DNA from: Thiomicrorhabdus immobilis
GTDB lineage: Bacteria; Pseudomonadota; Gammaproteobacteria; Thiomicrospirales; Thiomicrospiraceae
DNA: 64,000 bases
Direction of reading: 5' to 3'
NCBI RefSeq assembly: GCF_021654855.1
Contig: NZ_AP024202.1
Location: forward strand, 1 to 64,000
Made by a program: the position numbers and the translations under genes. Positions 1-12,149 of this stretch are shown here, one piece after another. Numbering within the stretch: the stretch's first letter is position 1; each line of letters starts with the position of its first letter. The notes under the pieces were generated by a model. That model was not told the DNA's origin, did not search any database, and was given only the letters and a program-made list of their open reading frames with translations.

Positions 1-100
1 AGCAGTGTCGTTATAGATTAAAAGTCGGTGTTTGAAAGTCTGCATGCCACTTAAGAAGTCGAGCAACAGATTTTCTATAGATTCTTTTGAGGATACAATT

Positions 101-1480
101 TTGTCATCACTTTGGACCCAAAGTCTTAAACACTTAGAAAACGATCTCAACGACCAGCAATTTCACACTTGGATTCGCCCTCTTCAAGCCATTGAAGAAG
201 AGTCTGTGATTCGTCTATTAGCTCCGTCCACTTTTATTTTGGATTGGGTAAATAAAAAATTGATGGACAACATTCGTCAAGCCGTTGCCATCGCTGCACC
301 GACTAATACTCCAGATGTGCAATTGGAAATTGGGGATTACGCATTGGAAGCGCTGGATGATCCAGAACCGACCGTGCCACAACCACTGCAAACCAAATCC
401 AAGGAAGCGGCCAAACCTGAGGCCAAGAAAGACAGTGCGGTCACCAACAAATCGGGGATTAAGCACAATCTTAATACCAGTTTTACGTTTGAGACCTTTG
501 TTGAAGGTAAAGCCAACCAGTTAGCCGCCGCCGCGGCACGCCAGGTGGCAGAAAATCCTGGCGGTAGCTATAACCCGTTTTTTATTTATGGTGGTGTCGG
601 TTTAGGTAAAACCCACTTGATGCACGCCATCGGCAATAAGCTGATGAAAGATAAGCCTGACGCTCGCGTAGTTTATCTGCACTCTGAACGTTTTGTAGCC
701 GATATGGTCAATGCGTTACGTCATAATAAAATTGATGAGTTCAAACGCTTCTACCGTTCATTGGATGCTTTATTAATCGATGATATTCAATTCTTTGCCA
801 ATAAAGAGCAATCTCAAGAAGAGTTCTTCCATACCTTTAATACCCTGTTAGAAGGCAACAAACAAGTCATCCTTACCAGTGACCGCTTCCCTAAAGAGGT
901 AGATGGCCTTGAAGATCGCCTGAAATCGCGTTTTGGCTGGGGCTTGACCATTGCCGTTGAACCACCAGAATTCGAAATGCGTGTGGCTATCTTGCTTAAA
1001 AAAGCCTCTGAATTTGGTGTGGTACTGCCTGATGATGTGGCGTTTTTTATTGCCAAGCGCTTGCGTGGTAACGTGCGTGACCTAGAGGGCGCCCTAAAAC
1101 GTGTTGGTGCTTATGCGCAGTTCACCCAGCAAGCCTTAACGGTTGAAGTGGTCAAAGAAGCGCTTAAAGATTTGCTGGCTTTACAGCAAAAAATGGTTAC
1201 CCTAGAAAACATTCAAAAAACCGTGGCGGATTATTATAAAATCCGAGTAGCGGATATTTTATCGAAACGCCGTTCGCGTAATGTCGCACGCCCAAGGCAG
1301 ATAGCCATGGGGATTGCAAAAGAGCTCACCAATCACAGCTTACCTGAGATTGGCGATGCGTTTGGCGGTAGAGACCACACCACGGTATTACATGCAGTTC
1401 GTAAGGTTAAAGAGTTGCGTGAAACCGATCATCATATTGATGAAGATTTTAATAGTTTAATTCGTATCATTACCAACTAG
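101..1480 (+). CDS. dnaA: Chromosomal replication initiator DnaA
   Basis: AAA+ ATPase that binds DnaA boxes and opens oriC. Seen: an N-terminal domain I beginning SSLWTQ and containing HTWIRPLQ, a variable acidic/proline linker, Walker A GGVGLGKT (about residues 164-171), Walker B LLIDDI (about 225-230), and the C-terminal DnaA-box-binding helix-turn-helix with [12 protein letters not shown] chose the TTG at 101, giving 459 aa, because GAGGA sits 7 nt upstream and the protein then begins like other DnaA proteins. The frame stays open to a TTG at 32 and an ATG at 44, but neither has a convincing ribosome site and both would add an atypical N-terminal tail. dnaN follows after 20 bp. The 100 bp upstream within the window contain no recognisable DnaA box. 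Confidence 0.96.
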   Translation: MSSLWTQSLKHLENDLNDQQFHTWIRPLQAIEEESVIRLLAPSTFILDWVNKKLMDNIRQAVAIAAPTNTPDVQLEIGDYALEALDDPEPTVPQPLQTKSKEAAKPEAKKDSAVTNKSGIKHNLNTSFTFETFVEGKANQLAAAAARQVAENPGGSYNPFFIYGGVGLGKTHLMHAIGNKLMKDKPDARVVYLHSERFVADMVNALRHNKIDEFKRFYRSLDALLIDDIQFFANKEQSQEEFFHTFNTLLEGNKQVILTSDRFPKEVDGLEDRLKSRFGWGLTIAVEPPEFEMRVAILLKKASEFGVVLPDDVAFFIAKRLRGNVRDLEGALKRVGAYAQFTQQALTVEVVKEALKDLLALQQKMVTLENIQKTVADYYKIRVADILSKRRSRNVARPRQIAMGIAKELTNHSLPEIGDAFGGRDHTTVLHAVRKVKELRETDHHIDEDFNSLIRIITN

Positions 1481-1500
1481 GACTCAAAAGGGCACTTGGC

Positions 1501-2610
1501 ATGAAAATCACTTTAACTCGTGAAAATCTTTTAAAAGTTTTGCAAACCGTAGGCGGAGTGGTCGAAAAACGCCAAACCATGCCTATTTTGGGAAATATTT
1601 TATTTCAAGTTTCAGAAAACACCTTAACCGTCACCGCATCCGATTTAGAGATTGAAACACGTGCTCAAGCTGAACTAGAGTCATCTGAAGTCAGTCAATT
1701 CGCGATTACCCTTCCAGCCATGAAGTTAATCAATATCGTGCGTTCTTTACCGGATGGTTTGACCATTGTGTTAGATTTTGAAGAGTCTCGTTGTACTTTA
1801 TCAGCCGGCCGTTCACGTTTTAAACTCTCCACTTTACCTGCTGAAGATTTTCCTACCATTGACCTTTCGCAAGCCGATATGTCTTTTGCGATGTCTCAGC
1901 ACCAGTTAAAACAACTGATTCACCATTCAAGTTTTGCGATGGCGAGCCAAGATGTGCGTTTTTATCTGAATGGTATGCTGTTCGATATCAGTAACCAATC
2001 GTTACGTGTGGTGGCAACGGACGGACACCGCTTATCAACTTGCGCTACCGAATTGGCCATTGAAGGCCTAACGCCAACCCAAGCTATTTTGCCAAGAAAA
2101 GGCGTGTTGGAACTCTCTAAGCTAATTGGTGATGACGATACCTTGATTGAATTCGCGCTAGCTAAAAACTACCTCACGGTTCAATTTGAAGAGACGGTAT
2201 TCACCTGTAAATTAGTGGATGGCCGTTTCCCGGATTATCGTCGTGTAATTCCGCAACATAATGACCAGCTTGTACAAACAGACCGTGAATTGCTACGCAG
2301 TTTATTACAGCGTGCTTCGATTTTATCGAATGACAAATTCAAAGGGATTCGTTTGGTATTGAGCAATAATTTGCTTGCCGTTAATGCATCCAATAGTGAA
2401 CAAGATGAGTCGCATGAAGATATGGCCATTGACTACACCGGTACTGAGATGGAAGTCGGCTTCAACGTTAACTACATTTTGGATGTCCTTAACTCTATGC
2501 AAGAAGATTGCGTGACCATGCTGATGAAAGACGCCAATAGTAGTTGTTTGATTGAGACCACTACCGATGCGTGTCATTGTCAGCATGTAATCATGCCAAT
2601 GCGCCTCTAG
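1501..2610 (+). CDS. dnaN: DNA polymerase III beta subunit (sliding clamp)
   Basis: Ring-shaped processivity clamp that tethers Pol III and other polymerases to DNA. At 369 aa it matches the family (E. coli 366 aa). Seen: the start MKITLTRENLLKVLQ, the conserved KRQTMPILGNIL segment, VATDGHRLS near the middle, and the C-terminal MPMRL that ends most beta clamps. An AAAAGGG lies about 10 nt before the ATG. The gene follows dnaA by 20 bp and probably shares its transcript. The downstream neighbour is a metal exporter instead of recF, so the usual dnaA-dnaN-recF order is interrupted by one gene. Confidence 0.97.
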   Translation: MKITLTRENLLKVLQTVGGVVEKRQTMPILGNILFQVSENTLTVTASDLEIETRAQAELESSEVSQFAITLPAMKLINIVRSLPDGLTIVLDFEESRCTLSAGRSRFKLSTLPAEDFPTIDLSQADMSFAMSQHQLKQLIHHSSFAMASQDVRFYLNGMLFDISNQSLRVVATDGHRLSTCATELAIEGLTPTQAILPRKGVLELSKLIGDDDTLIEFALAKNYLTVQFEETVFTCKLVDGRFPDYRRVIPQHNDQLVQTDRELLRSLLQRASILSNDKFKGIRLVLSNNLLAVNASNSEQDESHEDMAIDYTGTEMEVGFNVNYILDVLNSMQEDCVTMLMKDANSSCLIETTTDACHCQHVIMPMRL

Positions 2611-2662
2611 TATTGAGGTCTTTTGCCGATAAGGCTGCCACTTCCGCGTTAGAAAACGGTCA

Positions 2663-2677
2663 TGTACAAATTGTACA
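2663..2677. repeat. 15-bp perfect palindrome downstream of dnaN
   Basis: TGTACAA-A-TTGTACA, 7-bp arms around one base, 53 bp after the dnaN stop and 130 bp before the CDF transporter start. It is followed by CTCCC and a run of T, so it could be a weak terminator. The short symmetric form also suits a dimeric repressor site for the metal exporter. I cannot decide between these. Confidence 0.35.
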
Positions 2678-2807
2678 CTCCCTTTTTTCTGCCTTGAATT
2701 GACTAGCCTTATCAACAAAATCCCTCCAAACCCACTAGTTAAACATCAATCTCCACTCACTTTTCCCAACCCTCTTTTTAAACCAACCAGCAACCTAGCA
2801 AACATTT

Positions 2808-3701
2808 ATGAATAAACCCCAGCTCGTCAGGATAGCAACCTATACCTCCGTAGTGATTGCCACTTTACTGCTTCTGCTTAAGGTCTATGCTTGGTGGTAT
2901 ACCGATTCGATTAGTATTTTGGCCTCATTATTGGATTCGGCGATTGATATTGCCGCATCGGTCATGATTGTTTTTGCGGTGCATATCGCACAAACCCCAG
3001 CCGATAAGGAACACCGCTTTGGCCATGGTAATGCGGAACCGCTCGCTGCTTTGGCGCAAAGCGTATTTATCTCCGGCTCGGCGATTTATCTCATCATCTA
3101 TTCAATCGAACGCTTTATTCACCCTCAAGCCATCCAATCGGCGGATTTGGGATTGATTGTCATGGTGATCTCCCTGATGGTCACCTTGGGGTTATTGAGC
3201 TTTCAACGTTATGTCATCAAAAAAACTCAATCTACCGCCATCAAGGCTGATTCATTGCATTATCTATCGGATGTGCTTGCCAATATACTGGTGATTATCA
3301 CCCTATGGTTCAGTGCCATCCAGTGGCTAGACCCACTGCTGGGTTTTGCCATCGCCGCTTGGATTTTTTACTCTGCGGTTCGTATAGCCATTGAGGCGGG
3401 TAATCAACTGCTTGACCATGAACTCCCTCAAGCCATGCGTGAAGAGATTAAACAAATCACGCTCGATACCACTGGGGTTCTCGGTATGAACGACCTACGA
3501 AGCTACCAGTCAGGGCCGAATAAATTTGTGCAGTTTGATTTAGAGCTTGATGACAATCTCAGCCTATTTGAGAGCCATAAAATCACCGAAAACGTCACCA
3601 AAAAACTCAGACATCGCTTTACCGATTTAGATGTCATGATCCACCAAGAACCGGCTAGCTTGAAACATGACAAATCTCACCATAACTGGGGTAAGGAGTA
3701 G
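2808..3701 (+). CDS. Cation diffusion facilitator, FieF/YiiP-like metal exporter
   Basis: Inner-membrane proton-coupled exporter of divalent metals (Zn, Fe, Cd or Mn in the family). At 297 aa it has the usual CDF size. Seen: six hydrophobic segments, the first-helix motif KVYAWWYTDSISILASLLD characteristic of FieF, metal-site Asp residues in LLDSAIDIAAS, the H-rich loop HRFGHGNAE, and HYLSDVLANI carrying the second His/Asp pair. The C-terminal cytoplasmic domain contains DVMIHQEP. It sits between dnaN and recF and ends 1 bp before the recF GTG, so the two are probably co-translated. The exact metal cannot be told from sequence. Confidence 0.9.
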   Translation: MNKPQLVRIATYTSVVIATLLLLLKVYAWWYTDSISILASLLDSAIDIAASVMIVFAVHIAQTPADKEHRFGHGNAEPLAALAQSVFISGSAIYLIIYSIERFIHPQAIQSADLGLIVMVISLMVTLGLLSFQRYVIKKTQSTAIKADSLHYLSDVLANILVIITLWFSAIQWLDPLLGFAIAAWIFYSAVRIAIEAGNQLLDHELPQAMREEIKQITLDTTGVLGMNDLRSYQSGPNKFVQFDLELDDNLSLFESHKITENVTKKLRHRFTDLDVMIHQEPASLKHDKSHHNWGKE

Positions 3702-3702
3702 C

Positions 3703-4797
3703 GTGACACAGTTAACCGAACTCAGCATTCAAAACTTTCGTAATTGTGCTTCGGCTCAATTTGAGTTTAGCCATGGCTTGAATTTGATTATTGGCAATAA
3801 TGCAGCAGGTAAAACCGCGATTATCGAGGCCATTTGGCTACTGGCTACCGGGCGTTCTTTCCGTTCACAGAAATCGCATCACCTGATTCAACATAACAAC
3901 TCTTCAGCGACACTGTTTTGCCAAACCCAATCCAGTCATAATGCAAACGATACCCACAAGATCGGTGTCCAAAAAACATTGGATAACACCCTACTGAGAA
4001 TTGATGGTGAGACCGTTAAATCACACGGGCCGATTGCCAAACTATTGCCTATCCAACTGCTCACGCCGGAAAGTCATAAACTATTGGAAGAAGGGCCTAA
4101 AGCACGACGTCAATTTATGGACTGGGGATGTTTCCACCAGTCTGACGTGTTTATGAGCGCATGGCGTAATTATCAACGTGGTTTAAAGCAACGTAACCAC
4201 GCCTTGAAAAAACGTCTGCCTAAAGAGCAAGTGCAATTGTGGGATCAAACCCTGGTGGATAGCGCCTTAAAAATAGATGAGATTCGTCAAGACTATTTAG
4301 AGGCTCTAACCCCTTATTTGGTGACGTTTTGCCAAGCGTTAATGCCAGAAATCGAATCTGAGGTGGTTTGCCAATATCGTGCTGGCTGGCCCAAAAGTAA
4401 TGAAGATTTATTGGCTTTGTATCAAGGTAACTTTACCAAGGACTTGCAGCTAGGCCATACCCAATACGGTGCGCATCGTGCCGATATCCGCTTTAAGTTC
4501 AACAATCAAGAAGCGATGAATATTTTGTCACGCGGCCAACAAAAGTTGTTTGTCTGTGCGCTATTATTAGCTCAAGCCAGTTTGCATGAAAAGGTGGTGA
4601 ACGAACCGGTGATCATGTTGATTGATGATTTACCTGCGGAGCTTGATGAAATTCACCGCACCAAACTGCTGGAACTATTACAAATCCTAAATATCCAACA
4701 TATTATCACCACCACTTCAGAGGATTTGATTCCCGTTCTCAATCCTGACACTTACCAGGCCTGGTCAATTCAAACTGGCAAAATAACAGCCAAATAA
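3703..4797 (+). CDS. recF: DNA replication and repair protein RecF
   Basis: SMC-like ATPase that helps load RecA at single-strand gaps. I chose the GTG at 3703: AAGGAG lies 4 nt upstream and the protein then starts MTQLTELSIQNFRN, as RecF does. This gives 364 aa (E. coli 357). An in-frame ATG at 3667 would overlap the upstream gene and add 12 residues. Seen: Walker A GNNAAGKT, FRSQK, the signature LSRGQQKL and Walker B MLIDDLPAELD. The last codons carry an exact copy of the 12-bp palindrome ACCAGGCCTGGT at 4754-4765, read as Y-Q-A-W. A CDF exporter gene separates it from dnaN. Confidence 0.95.
   Translation: MTQLTELSIQNFRNCASAQFEFSHGLNLIIGNNAAGKTAIIEAIWLLATGRSFRSQKSHHLIQHNNSSATLFCQTQSSHNANDTHKIGVQKTLDNTLLRIDGETVKSHGPIAKLLPIQLLTPESHKLLEEGPKARRQFMDWGCFHQSDVFMSAWRNYQRGLKQRNHALKKRLPKEQVQLWDQTLVDSALKIDEIRQDYLEALTPYLVTFCQALMPEIESEVVCQYRAGWPKSNEDLLALYQGNFTKDLQLGHTQYGAHRADIRFKFNNQEAMNILSRGQQKLFVCALLLAQASLHEKVVNEPVIMLIDDLPAELDEIHRTKLLELLQILNIQHIITTTSEDLIPVLNPDTYQAWSIQTGKITAK
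4754..4765. repeat. Interspersed palindrome ACCAGGCCTGGT, copy in recF
   Basis: Exact 12-bp copy inside the recF reading frame, 32 bp before the stop. The symmetry does not extend into the flanks. A decayed partner may lie downstream at 4845-4854 (ACCAGG followed by CTGG, one C missing). Confidence 0.9.
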
Positions 4798-4961
4798 GCT
4801 TATAGGCTTACCACCTAAATACCTGGTGATGGCTCTAAAAACCCACCAGGCTGGCAATAAATTCAACTTATTCTAGTTTCATTAATTTCTATAAGGTAAA
4901 TTACTAGTTTTGCTAAAATGTTTTTGCAAAAAAATATAATAATAATCAGAAAAGGATATTT

Positions 4962-5345
4962 ATGTCAGACCCAGTTGAAACTCCTCAACCAGTAGCAGCG
5001 TCAGAAGCCCCACAAGCTGAAATTAGCACTACGGTTCCAACCATTATCTATGTGTTGTTTTTGGCTAATTTCATTTTGCCGTTTACCAGCCTTATCGGCG
5101 TCATTATGGCGTATGTCAATAAAGGCGACGGCAATTTCCTAGACTCGCACTACCAGTTTCAAATCCGCACGTTTTGGATTGGACTGTTATATGCCATCGT
5201 AGGAATCTTATTAACCGCTGTTTTAATCGGTTGGTTAATCCTGTTGTTCTATGCCATTTGGATTATCGTCCGTTGTGTTAAAGGCTTTAAATATCTTGGT
5301 AAACAACAGCCAATGCCTGACCCGACTAGCTGGATGTTTGGGTAA
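4962..5345 (+). CDS. Small membrane protein, DUF4870-like
   Basis: A 127-aa protein with a polar Pro/Ala/Glu-rich N-terminus (residues 1-22), then about three hydrophobic segments: IIYVLFLANFILPFTSLIGV, a middle segment around WIGLLYAIVGILLTAVLIGW, and LILLFYAIWIIVRCVKG. The loop FLDSHYQFQIRTFWIG (H..FQ.RT.W) matches what I recall of the DUF4870/Tic20-like family. Function is unknown. It is preceded by AAAGGA and closed by a strong terminator at 5367-5395, so it is probably monocistronic. Confidence 0.75.
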   Translation: MSDPVETPQPVAASEAPQAEISTTVPTIIYVLFLANFILPFTSLIGVIMAYVNKGDGNFLDSHYQFQIRTFWIGLLYAIVGILLTAVLIGWLILLFYAIWIIVRCVKGFKYLGKQQPMPDPTSWMFG

Positions 5346-5366
5346 TATTTTCACCAAAAAAATGCA

Positions 5367-5395
5367 CTAAAAAGGTCGCTCTGCGACCTTTTTAG
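5367..5395 (+). terminator. Intrinsic terminator after the DUF4870-like gene
   Basis: 13-bp perfect stem beginning CTAAAAAGGTCGC, loop TCT, then the complementary arm ending in TTTTTAG. The A-tract/T-tract symmetry would allow it to work in both directions. Confidence 0.85.
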
Positions 5396-8154
<2,759 letters not shown>

Positions 8155-8258
8155 AACAAAACGTCGCTAAACGTATTTATTTTTGAAAATTGGGCGCATT
8201 TAGTTTCTAATATGCGTCACAAGTCTAAAGCTATAAAGAATTTATAAAGAAAAACACA

Positions 8259-8280
8259 CAGTTACCAGGCCTGGTAACTG
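8259..8280. repeat. Interspersed palindrome, 22-bp copy between gyrB and prk
   Basis: Core ACCAGGCCTGGT at 8264-8275 with matching outer arms CAGTT/AACTG, so 22 bp are perfectly symmetric. It lies 104 bp after the gyrB stop and ends 21 bp before the prk start, just ahead of its AGGAGA ribosome site. It may end gyrB transcripts or fold in the prk leader. Confidence 0.9.
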
Positions 8281-8301
8281 GTTAAATTTAGGAGACAGTT
8301 T

Positions 8302-9237
8302 ATGTCAGTTCAACACCCTATCGTAACTGTTACCGGTTCATCTGGTGCAGGTACTTCATTCGTAAAGCGTGCTGTAGAGAAAATCTTTGACCGCGAAAAC
8401 CTAAACGTAGCAATCGTTGAAGGTGATAGCTATCACAAGTACAGCCGTGCTGAAATGAAAGAAAAAGTGGCTGAATCAAAAGCGAACGGTGGCCCAGTAC
8501 TTACTCACTTCTCAGAAGCGGCAAACGAGTTTGCTGAACTAGAAGCACTTTTCAAAGAGTATAAAGAAACCGCTACTGGTAAGCGTCGTTACTACATTCA
8601 CAGTGACGAAGAAGCGGCAGAACATAATGCACGTTTAGGCGGAACCAATTATCAGTCTGGTGAATTCACTCCTTGGGAACCAATCCCAGAAGGAACTGAC
8701 GTACTTTTCTATGAAGGTCTTCACGGGATGGTTAAACGTATGGATCACGGTCCAGAGGAAGGTATGCACAACGTAGCACAGTATGTTGATTTAGGGATTG
8801 GTGTAGCACCATCTATCAACATCGAGTGGATGCAGAAAATCTACCGTGATACAGCAGAACGTCCATATTCAGTACAACAAGTACGTGACACCATTCTTGA
8901 GCGTATGCCTGACTACATCGAGACAATCGTTCCTCAGTTCCACCGTACACACATCAATTTCCACCGTGTACCGTTAATTGATACGTCTGATCCATTCTCA
9001 ACCATGTCTCCAGACGCACCAATGGGACCAGCACCAGAAGATTCATTAATCATCTGTCATGTTCGTCACCAGGATGTCGATCTAGAAGCGGTTAAAAACC
9101 AAATTGAAGGTGCGTTCTTACAAAATGCTGAAACGTTAGTTTGTAGCGGTTCACATATGGTTCAAGCGATGGATTTAATGATGACTCCAATCATCCAAAA
9201 CCTAATTGCTAAAAAACGTGCTGCAATGGCAAAATAA
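8302..9237 (+). CDS. prk: Phosphoribulokinase (proteobacterial class I)
   Basis: Phosphorylates ribulose 5-phosphate to ribulose 1,5-bisphosphate, the CO2 acceptor for RuBisCO. It therefore marks the organism as using the Calvin cycle. At 311 aa it is near the bacterial class I size. Seen: the P-loop GSSGAGTS near residue 12, the proteobacterial motifs EGDSYHKYSR and GRRYYIHSDEEA-like KRRYYIHSDEEA, Walker B-like LFYEGLHGMV, and the substrate loop following ERPYSVQQVRDT. A strong AGGAGA sits 8 nt before the ATG. No other Calvin-cycle gene is nearby. A terminator follows at 9273. Confidence 0.97.
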   Translation: MSVQHPIVTVTGSSGAGTSFVKRAVEKIFDRENLNVAIVEGDSYHKYSRAEMKEKVAESKANGGPVLTHFSEAANEFAELEALFKEYKETATGKRRYYIHSDEEAAEHNARLGGTNYQSGEFTPWEPIPEGTDVLFYEGLHGMVKRMDHGPEEGMHNVAQYVDLGIGVAPSINIEWMQKIYRDTAERPYSVQQVRDTILERMPDYIETIVPQFHRTHINFHRVPLIDTSDPFSTMSPDAPMGPAPEDSLIICHVRHQDVDLEAVKNQIEGAFLQNAETLVCSGSHMVQAMDLMMTPIIQNLIAKKRAAMAK

Positions 9238-9272
9238 ACTAACCTTTATTAGCTTAGTTTAATTTGTACATG

Positions 9273-9301
9273 AAAAAACCCCATTAATTTGGGGTTTTTT
9301 T
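9273..9301 (+). terminator. Intrinsic terminator after prk
   Basis: 11-bp stem AAAAAACCCCA / TGGGGTTTTTT around TTAATT, followed by further T. It lies between convergent prk and the DUF389 gene, and the A/T-flanked stem suits termination on both strands. Confidence 0.85.
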
Positions 9302-9344
9302 ATACCTAAAATTTGACCATGACCAAAATCCTGCCCCGTTGAAT

Positions 9345-11231
9345 TTAACGCAGGATTGCCATTTTGCTTTCAAGCCTGACTTCTCGTTGTAACCTACTCT
9401 CTATCTCTTTTTTAACCTTATCGATATGCTGTGTATCGATATCGTGGTCTGATAATAAAGTGACCGAGATATAAAGCGGCTTTTGACTTCTAATGGTTAC
9501 ATCCTGTAATTCAACTCCTCCCACATGCCAACCCTCTAAACTTGAAACAATGTTTTGCCTATCCACCAATTTAGCAAAGGCAAAACTCAATGGAATACTA
9601 ACAATCAAGACAAAACCTAATGCATAAGCGACACCTTTTTTAGCCAAATGAAACGGGCTAAAACCCATCACCAAAAACGTTAAGGCGGCCGCCAAAACAA
9701 TACCAAAAAGGTTGGTGATGAAGAGTAAAAATGCACCAGAAAAAGTTGACCAACTCAACCAAGCAATTCCGATAGCCGAAACCGCTAGTGGAGGTACAAG
9801 AGCGACCGCAATGGCGACTCCCGCTAAACTTTTAGCAACCTCAGAACGCGCATTTGCATAGGCCGCGGCAATGCCGGAGATAATCGCCACGGCCAAATCC
9901 AAAATAGTTGGACTTAATCGTGCTCCGATTTCACTATTTATTTCCTGCAAAGGCGTAATCAAACTAAGCAAAATACCAAAACCTAAGGCAAGTATCATTC
10001 CAATGGATAAGGTCTTTAAGCTCGAAGATATTAAGTCAATATTTTGTCGCAACACCCCCATCGATAACGAGATAATCGGAGCCATCAACGGAGCCAAAAT
10101 CATCGCTCCAATAATCACAGGAGCAGAATTGGCAAACAACCCAACTGTCGCTAAAAGCGTCGAAAGCACCATTAAAACCAAATAAGATTGACTAACTTGT
10201 GAGTTTTCTTTTAAGTTTACAAAAGTCTCTTTGACCTCATCTTGATCAATATGATGAATCCAGGGTAGCGGTCTTTCAATCAACTCCTTTACAGCCTGCC
10301 CTTTAGGTAAACTAGAAACACTTACTGATTCTTTTAACTCTTTGACCTGTTCTTTAATGGGCAGCCTTTTACTCAACACCTTAAGTGAATTCGGCTTAAC
10401 AACGACATCTACCGTTTCAGCAGTATAAGCAACGGCATCGACCGTATAAGGAAGTTCACATTGGCCAGAAATATGGATTGTTTTAGTTTTGATATGCCCG
10501 ATATAGTTTGCTAAAGCTTGGGCGCCCTCTTTATTTGGAAAAAGACGGGAGAAGAAAAACCTCACGACTTCCGAGATACTTCTTGGCGCCAAGATAATGG
10601 TATTTAAGCTAGCCTTATCTTGCTCTGTTTCACCAATCACTTTTTTAGTGAAATCACTACCACTAGGCCTGTAAACAATGGTTATACCCAAAGCGGCAGT
10701 ATTAACCGTTGCCCCCTTCTCTGTTGTTAATTTGAAAGGTAACAGGCTGGTCTTACTCAAACTCAGTGACATCAACGTTAGATACTTAAGCTTACTCCAT
10801 AAACTGTTATCAATATTGGAAGCCGGTCGCATCATCGATGGATGCCCCAACATAACCGACCCTAAAACAAGGCGATCATTACAGAACAACAAGTCACTCA
10901 ATACGGGTTCTTCAGCCGATTGGATATCCGCTAACGATTCTTCGATTTTTTTGGAAATGGGGAAGGTACGATAGAAACGATTCATATCTGGATGCGGTAA
11001 AAAACCGACATTCCAGTTATGTTCCGAAGCAAAGGGAATCAACTCATAGAGATCACTGTCTCCAAGCCAAAATAATACATTGGCACCATCAGGAAGCGAA
11101 AGCTTTTGCTTGTTTTGATAGGCTACAACGGGCCAATTTTCATCTAAAAAAGGACGGATACCACTTTCAAAAAGCGCTAATTTTTGTTCATCAAAAACAA
11201 CCGTGTAGTGAGCGGTATTGGTCATAAGCAT
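9345..11231 (-). CDS. DUF389 (TIGR00341-like) membrane protein with an extra N-terminal domain
   Basis: A 628-aa protein. The C-terminal half carries the DUF389 membrane block of about six or seven helices: SAPVIIGAMILAPLMAPI, VAIISGIAAAYANARSEVAK and VAIALVPPLAV are its conserved stretches. The first 300 residues are soluble. Around residues 55-130 the segments WNVGFLPHPDMNRFYRTF and DLLFCNDRLVLG resemble a diacylglycerol-kinase-type nucleotide domain, but I see no clear GGDGT motif, so this is inference. The start is either the ATG at 11231 or the one two codons later. Function is unknown. The gene is alone and converges on prk. Confidence 0.8.
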   Translation of the reverse strand: MLMTNTAHYTVVFDEQKLALFESGIRPFLDENWPVVAYQNKQKLSLPDGANVLFWLGDSDLYELIPFASEHNWNVGFLPHPDMNRFYRTFPISKKIEESLADIQSAEEPVLSDLLFCNDRLVLGSVMLGHPSMMRPASNIDNSLWSKLKYLTLMSLSLSKTSLLPFKLTTEKGATVNTAALGITIVYRPSGSDFTKKVIGETEQDKASLNTIILAPRSISEVVRFFFSRLFPNKEGAQALANYIGHIKTKTIHISGQCELPYTVDAVAYTAETVDVVVKPNSLKVLSKRLPIKEQVKELKESVSVSSLPKGQAVKELIERPLPWIHHIDQDEVKETFVNLKENSQVSQSYLVLMVLSTLLATVGLFANSAPVIIGAMILAPLMAPIISLSMGVLRQNIDLISSSLKTLSIGMILALGFGILLSLITPLQEINSEIGARLSPTILDLAVAIISGIAAAYANARSEVAKSLAGVAIAVALVPPLAVSAIGIAWLSWSTFSGAFLLFITNLFGIVLAAALTFLVMGFSPFHLAKKGVAYALGFVLIVSIPLSFAFAKLVDRQNIVSSLEGWHVGGVELQDVTIRSQKPLYISVTLLSDHDIDTQHIDKVKKEIESRLQREVRLESKMAILR

Positions 11232-11386
11232 TCCAATCCATTTGTCAGTAATAACTTGATTATATGCGGATAATACGCCGATAAAAAATTAAGTGTTTAA
11301 ATACCTGGTCAGAGATTAGTGTGGGGCAAGTTGAAGAGGGAATGAATTAATGGGGAAACAGAAGAGGAGTAGCATGAAGAAAATTA

Positions 11387-11405
11387 AGGGTGCTCACTGC
11401 ACCCT
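11387..11405 (-). terminator. Intrinsic terminator after the beta-barrel gene
   Basis: Read on the minus strand: 7-bp stem AGGGTGC / GCACCCT with a 5-nt loop, followed by TAATTTTCTT. It starts 17 bp past the stop codon of the minus-strand gene. Confidence 0.75.
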
Positions 11406-11421
11406 CAATATTAGAACTTTT

Positions 11422-12087
11422 TTAGAAACGGTAAGTCACACCCGCTTGCAACATTGGTAAGAAATCATAATCAGCCACATCATCTTTAAGTTTGGCTTCT
11501 TCATCTTTCAAAGCATCATTAAAACCAGAACATGAACCAGGTACACTCTCTGTACAAGTACCACTAATACCTAAATTGGGTGAACCTGTAAAGAAAGCGC
11601 CAGCTTCAAACATAAACCCAAATCCTTTAGTAGGAGAGTGTCCCCAACCTAAACTCAATGTCGGTGCATTATCCCAAGCAAAATTAGCATTTACCGTAAC
11701 ATCACCACTGAAAGTATCGTTACCAACTGTTACACTTCCAGATTCACTACCATTGGCTTTCAACTCAAAATTATTAATGGCGTAACCCGCTGAAAGAAAA
11801 AATCCATTGGCAAATGGATGATAGTCTAAAGCTAAGCGGTGAATACCACCATCAGCCTTTACCTTATATAGAATTTCTGTATCAGATGACTTTTCAGAAA
11901 CTCCCATGCCACCAGATAAAGCACCGCGGACTTGTAAAGATTGAGTAATAGGGTAAGAAAGTTCTAATGTAGCGCCAGAAAACGCACCGTAGTTTACCGC
12001 CACCCCAACATTATCCATTGCAATAACCGATTGAGAAGCAACCAACATAGCTCCTCCTAACAACGTGGATAAAACTTGTCTTTTCAT
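11422..12087 (-). CDS. Outer-membrane beta-barrel protein, unknown ligand
   Basis: A 221-aa secreted protein with a signal peptide (MKRQVLSTLLGGAMLVASQS, cleavage likely after VIA), alternating amphipathic strands such as VGVAVNYGAFSGATLELSY and FFLSAGYAINNFEL, and a final aromatic residue in GVTYRF that is typical of BAM-assembled barrels. A loop near the C-terminus holds two Cys (GTCTESVPGSCSG) that may form a disulfide. I do not recognise a specific family. It stands alone with its own terminator. Confidence 0.7.
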   Translation of the reverse strand: MKRQVLSTLLGGAMLVASQSVIAMDNVGVAVNYGAFSGATLELSYPITQSLQVRGALSGGMGVSEKSSDTEILYKVKADGGIHRLALDYHPFANGFFLSAGYAINNFELKANGSESGSVTVGNDTFSGDVTVNANFAWDNAPTLSLGWGHSPTKGFGFMFEAGAFFTGSPNLGISGTCTESVPGSCSGFNDALKDEEAKLKDDVADYDFLPMLQAGVTYRF

Positions 12088-12149
12088 AAATCTGTTTCCT
12101 TGATAAATTTCCAGAAATTATACTTATTAATACCCACAAAAACAGGTAA

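Noticed and set aside
4801-4860. Possible decayed repeat copies after recF (ACCTGGT at 4821, ACCAGGCTGG at 4845)
   Set aside because: They share only halves of the core or lack a base. They are mentioned but not counted as family members.
11304-11310. ACCTGGT half-site near the DUF389 gene start
   Set aside because: Seven bases only, expected by chance in this length of sequence.
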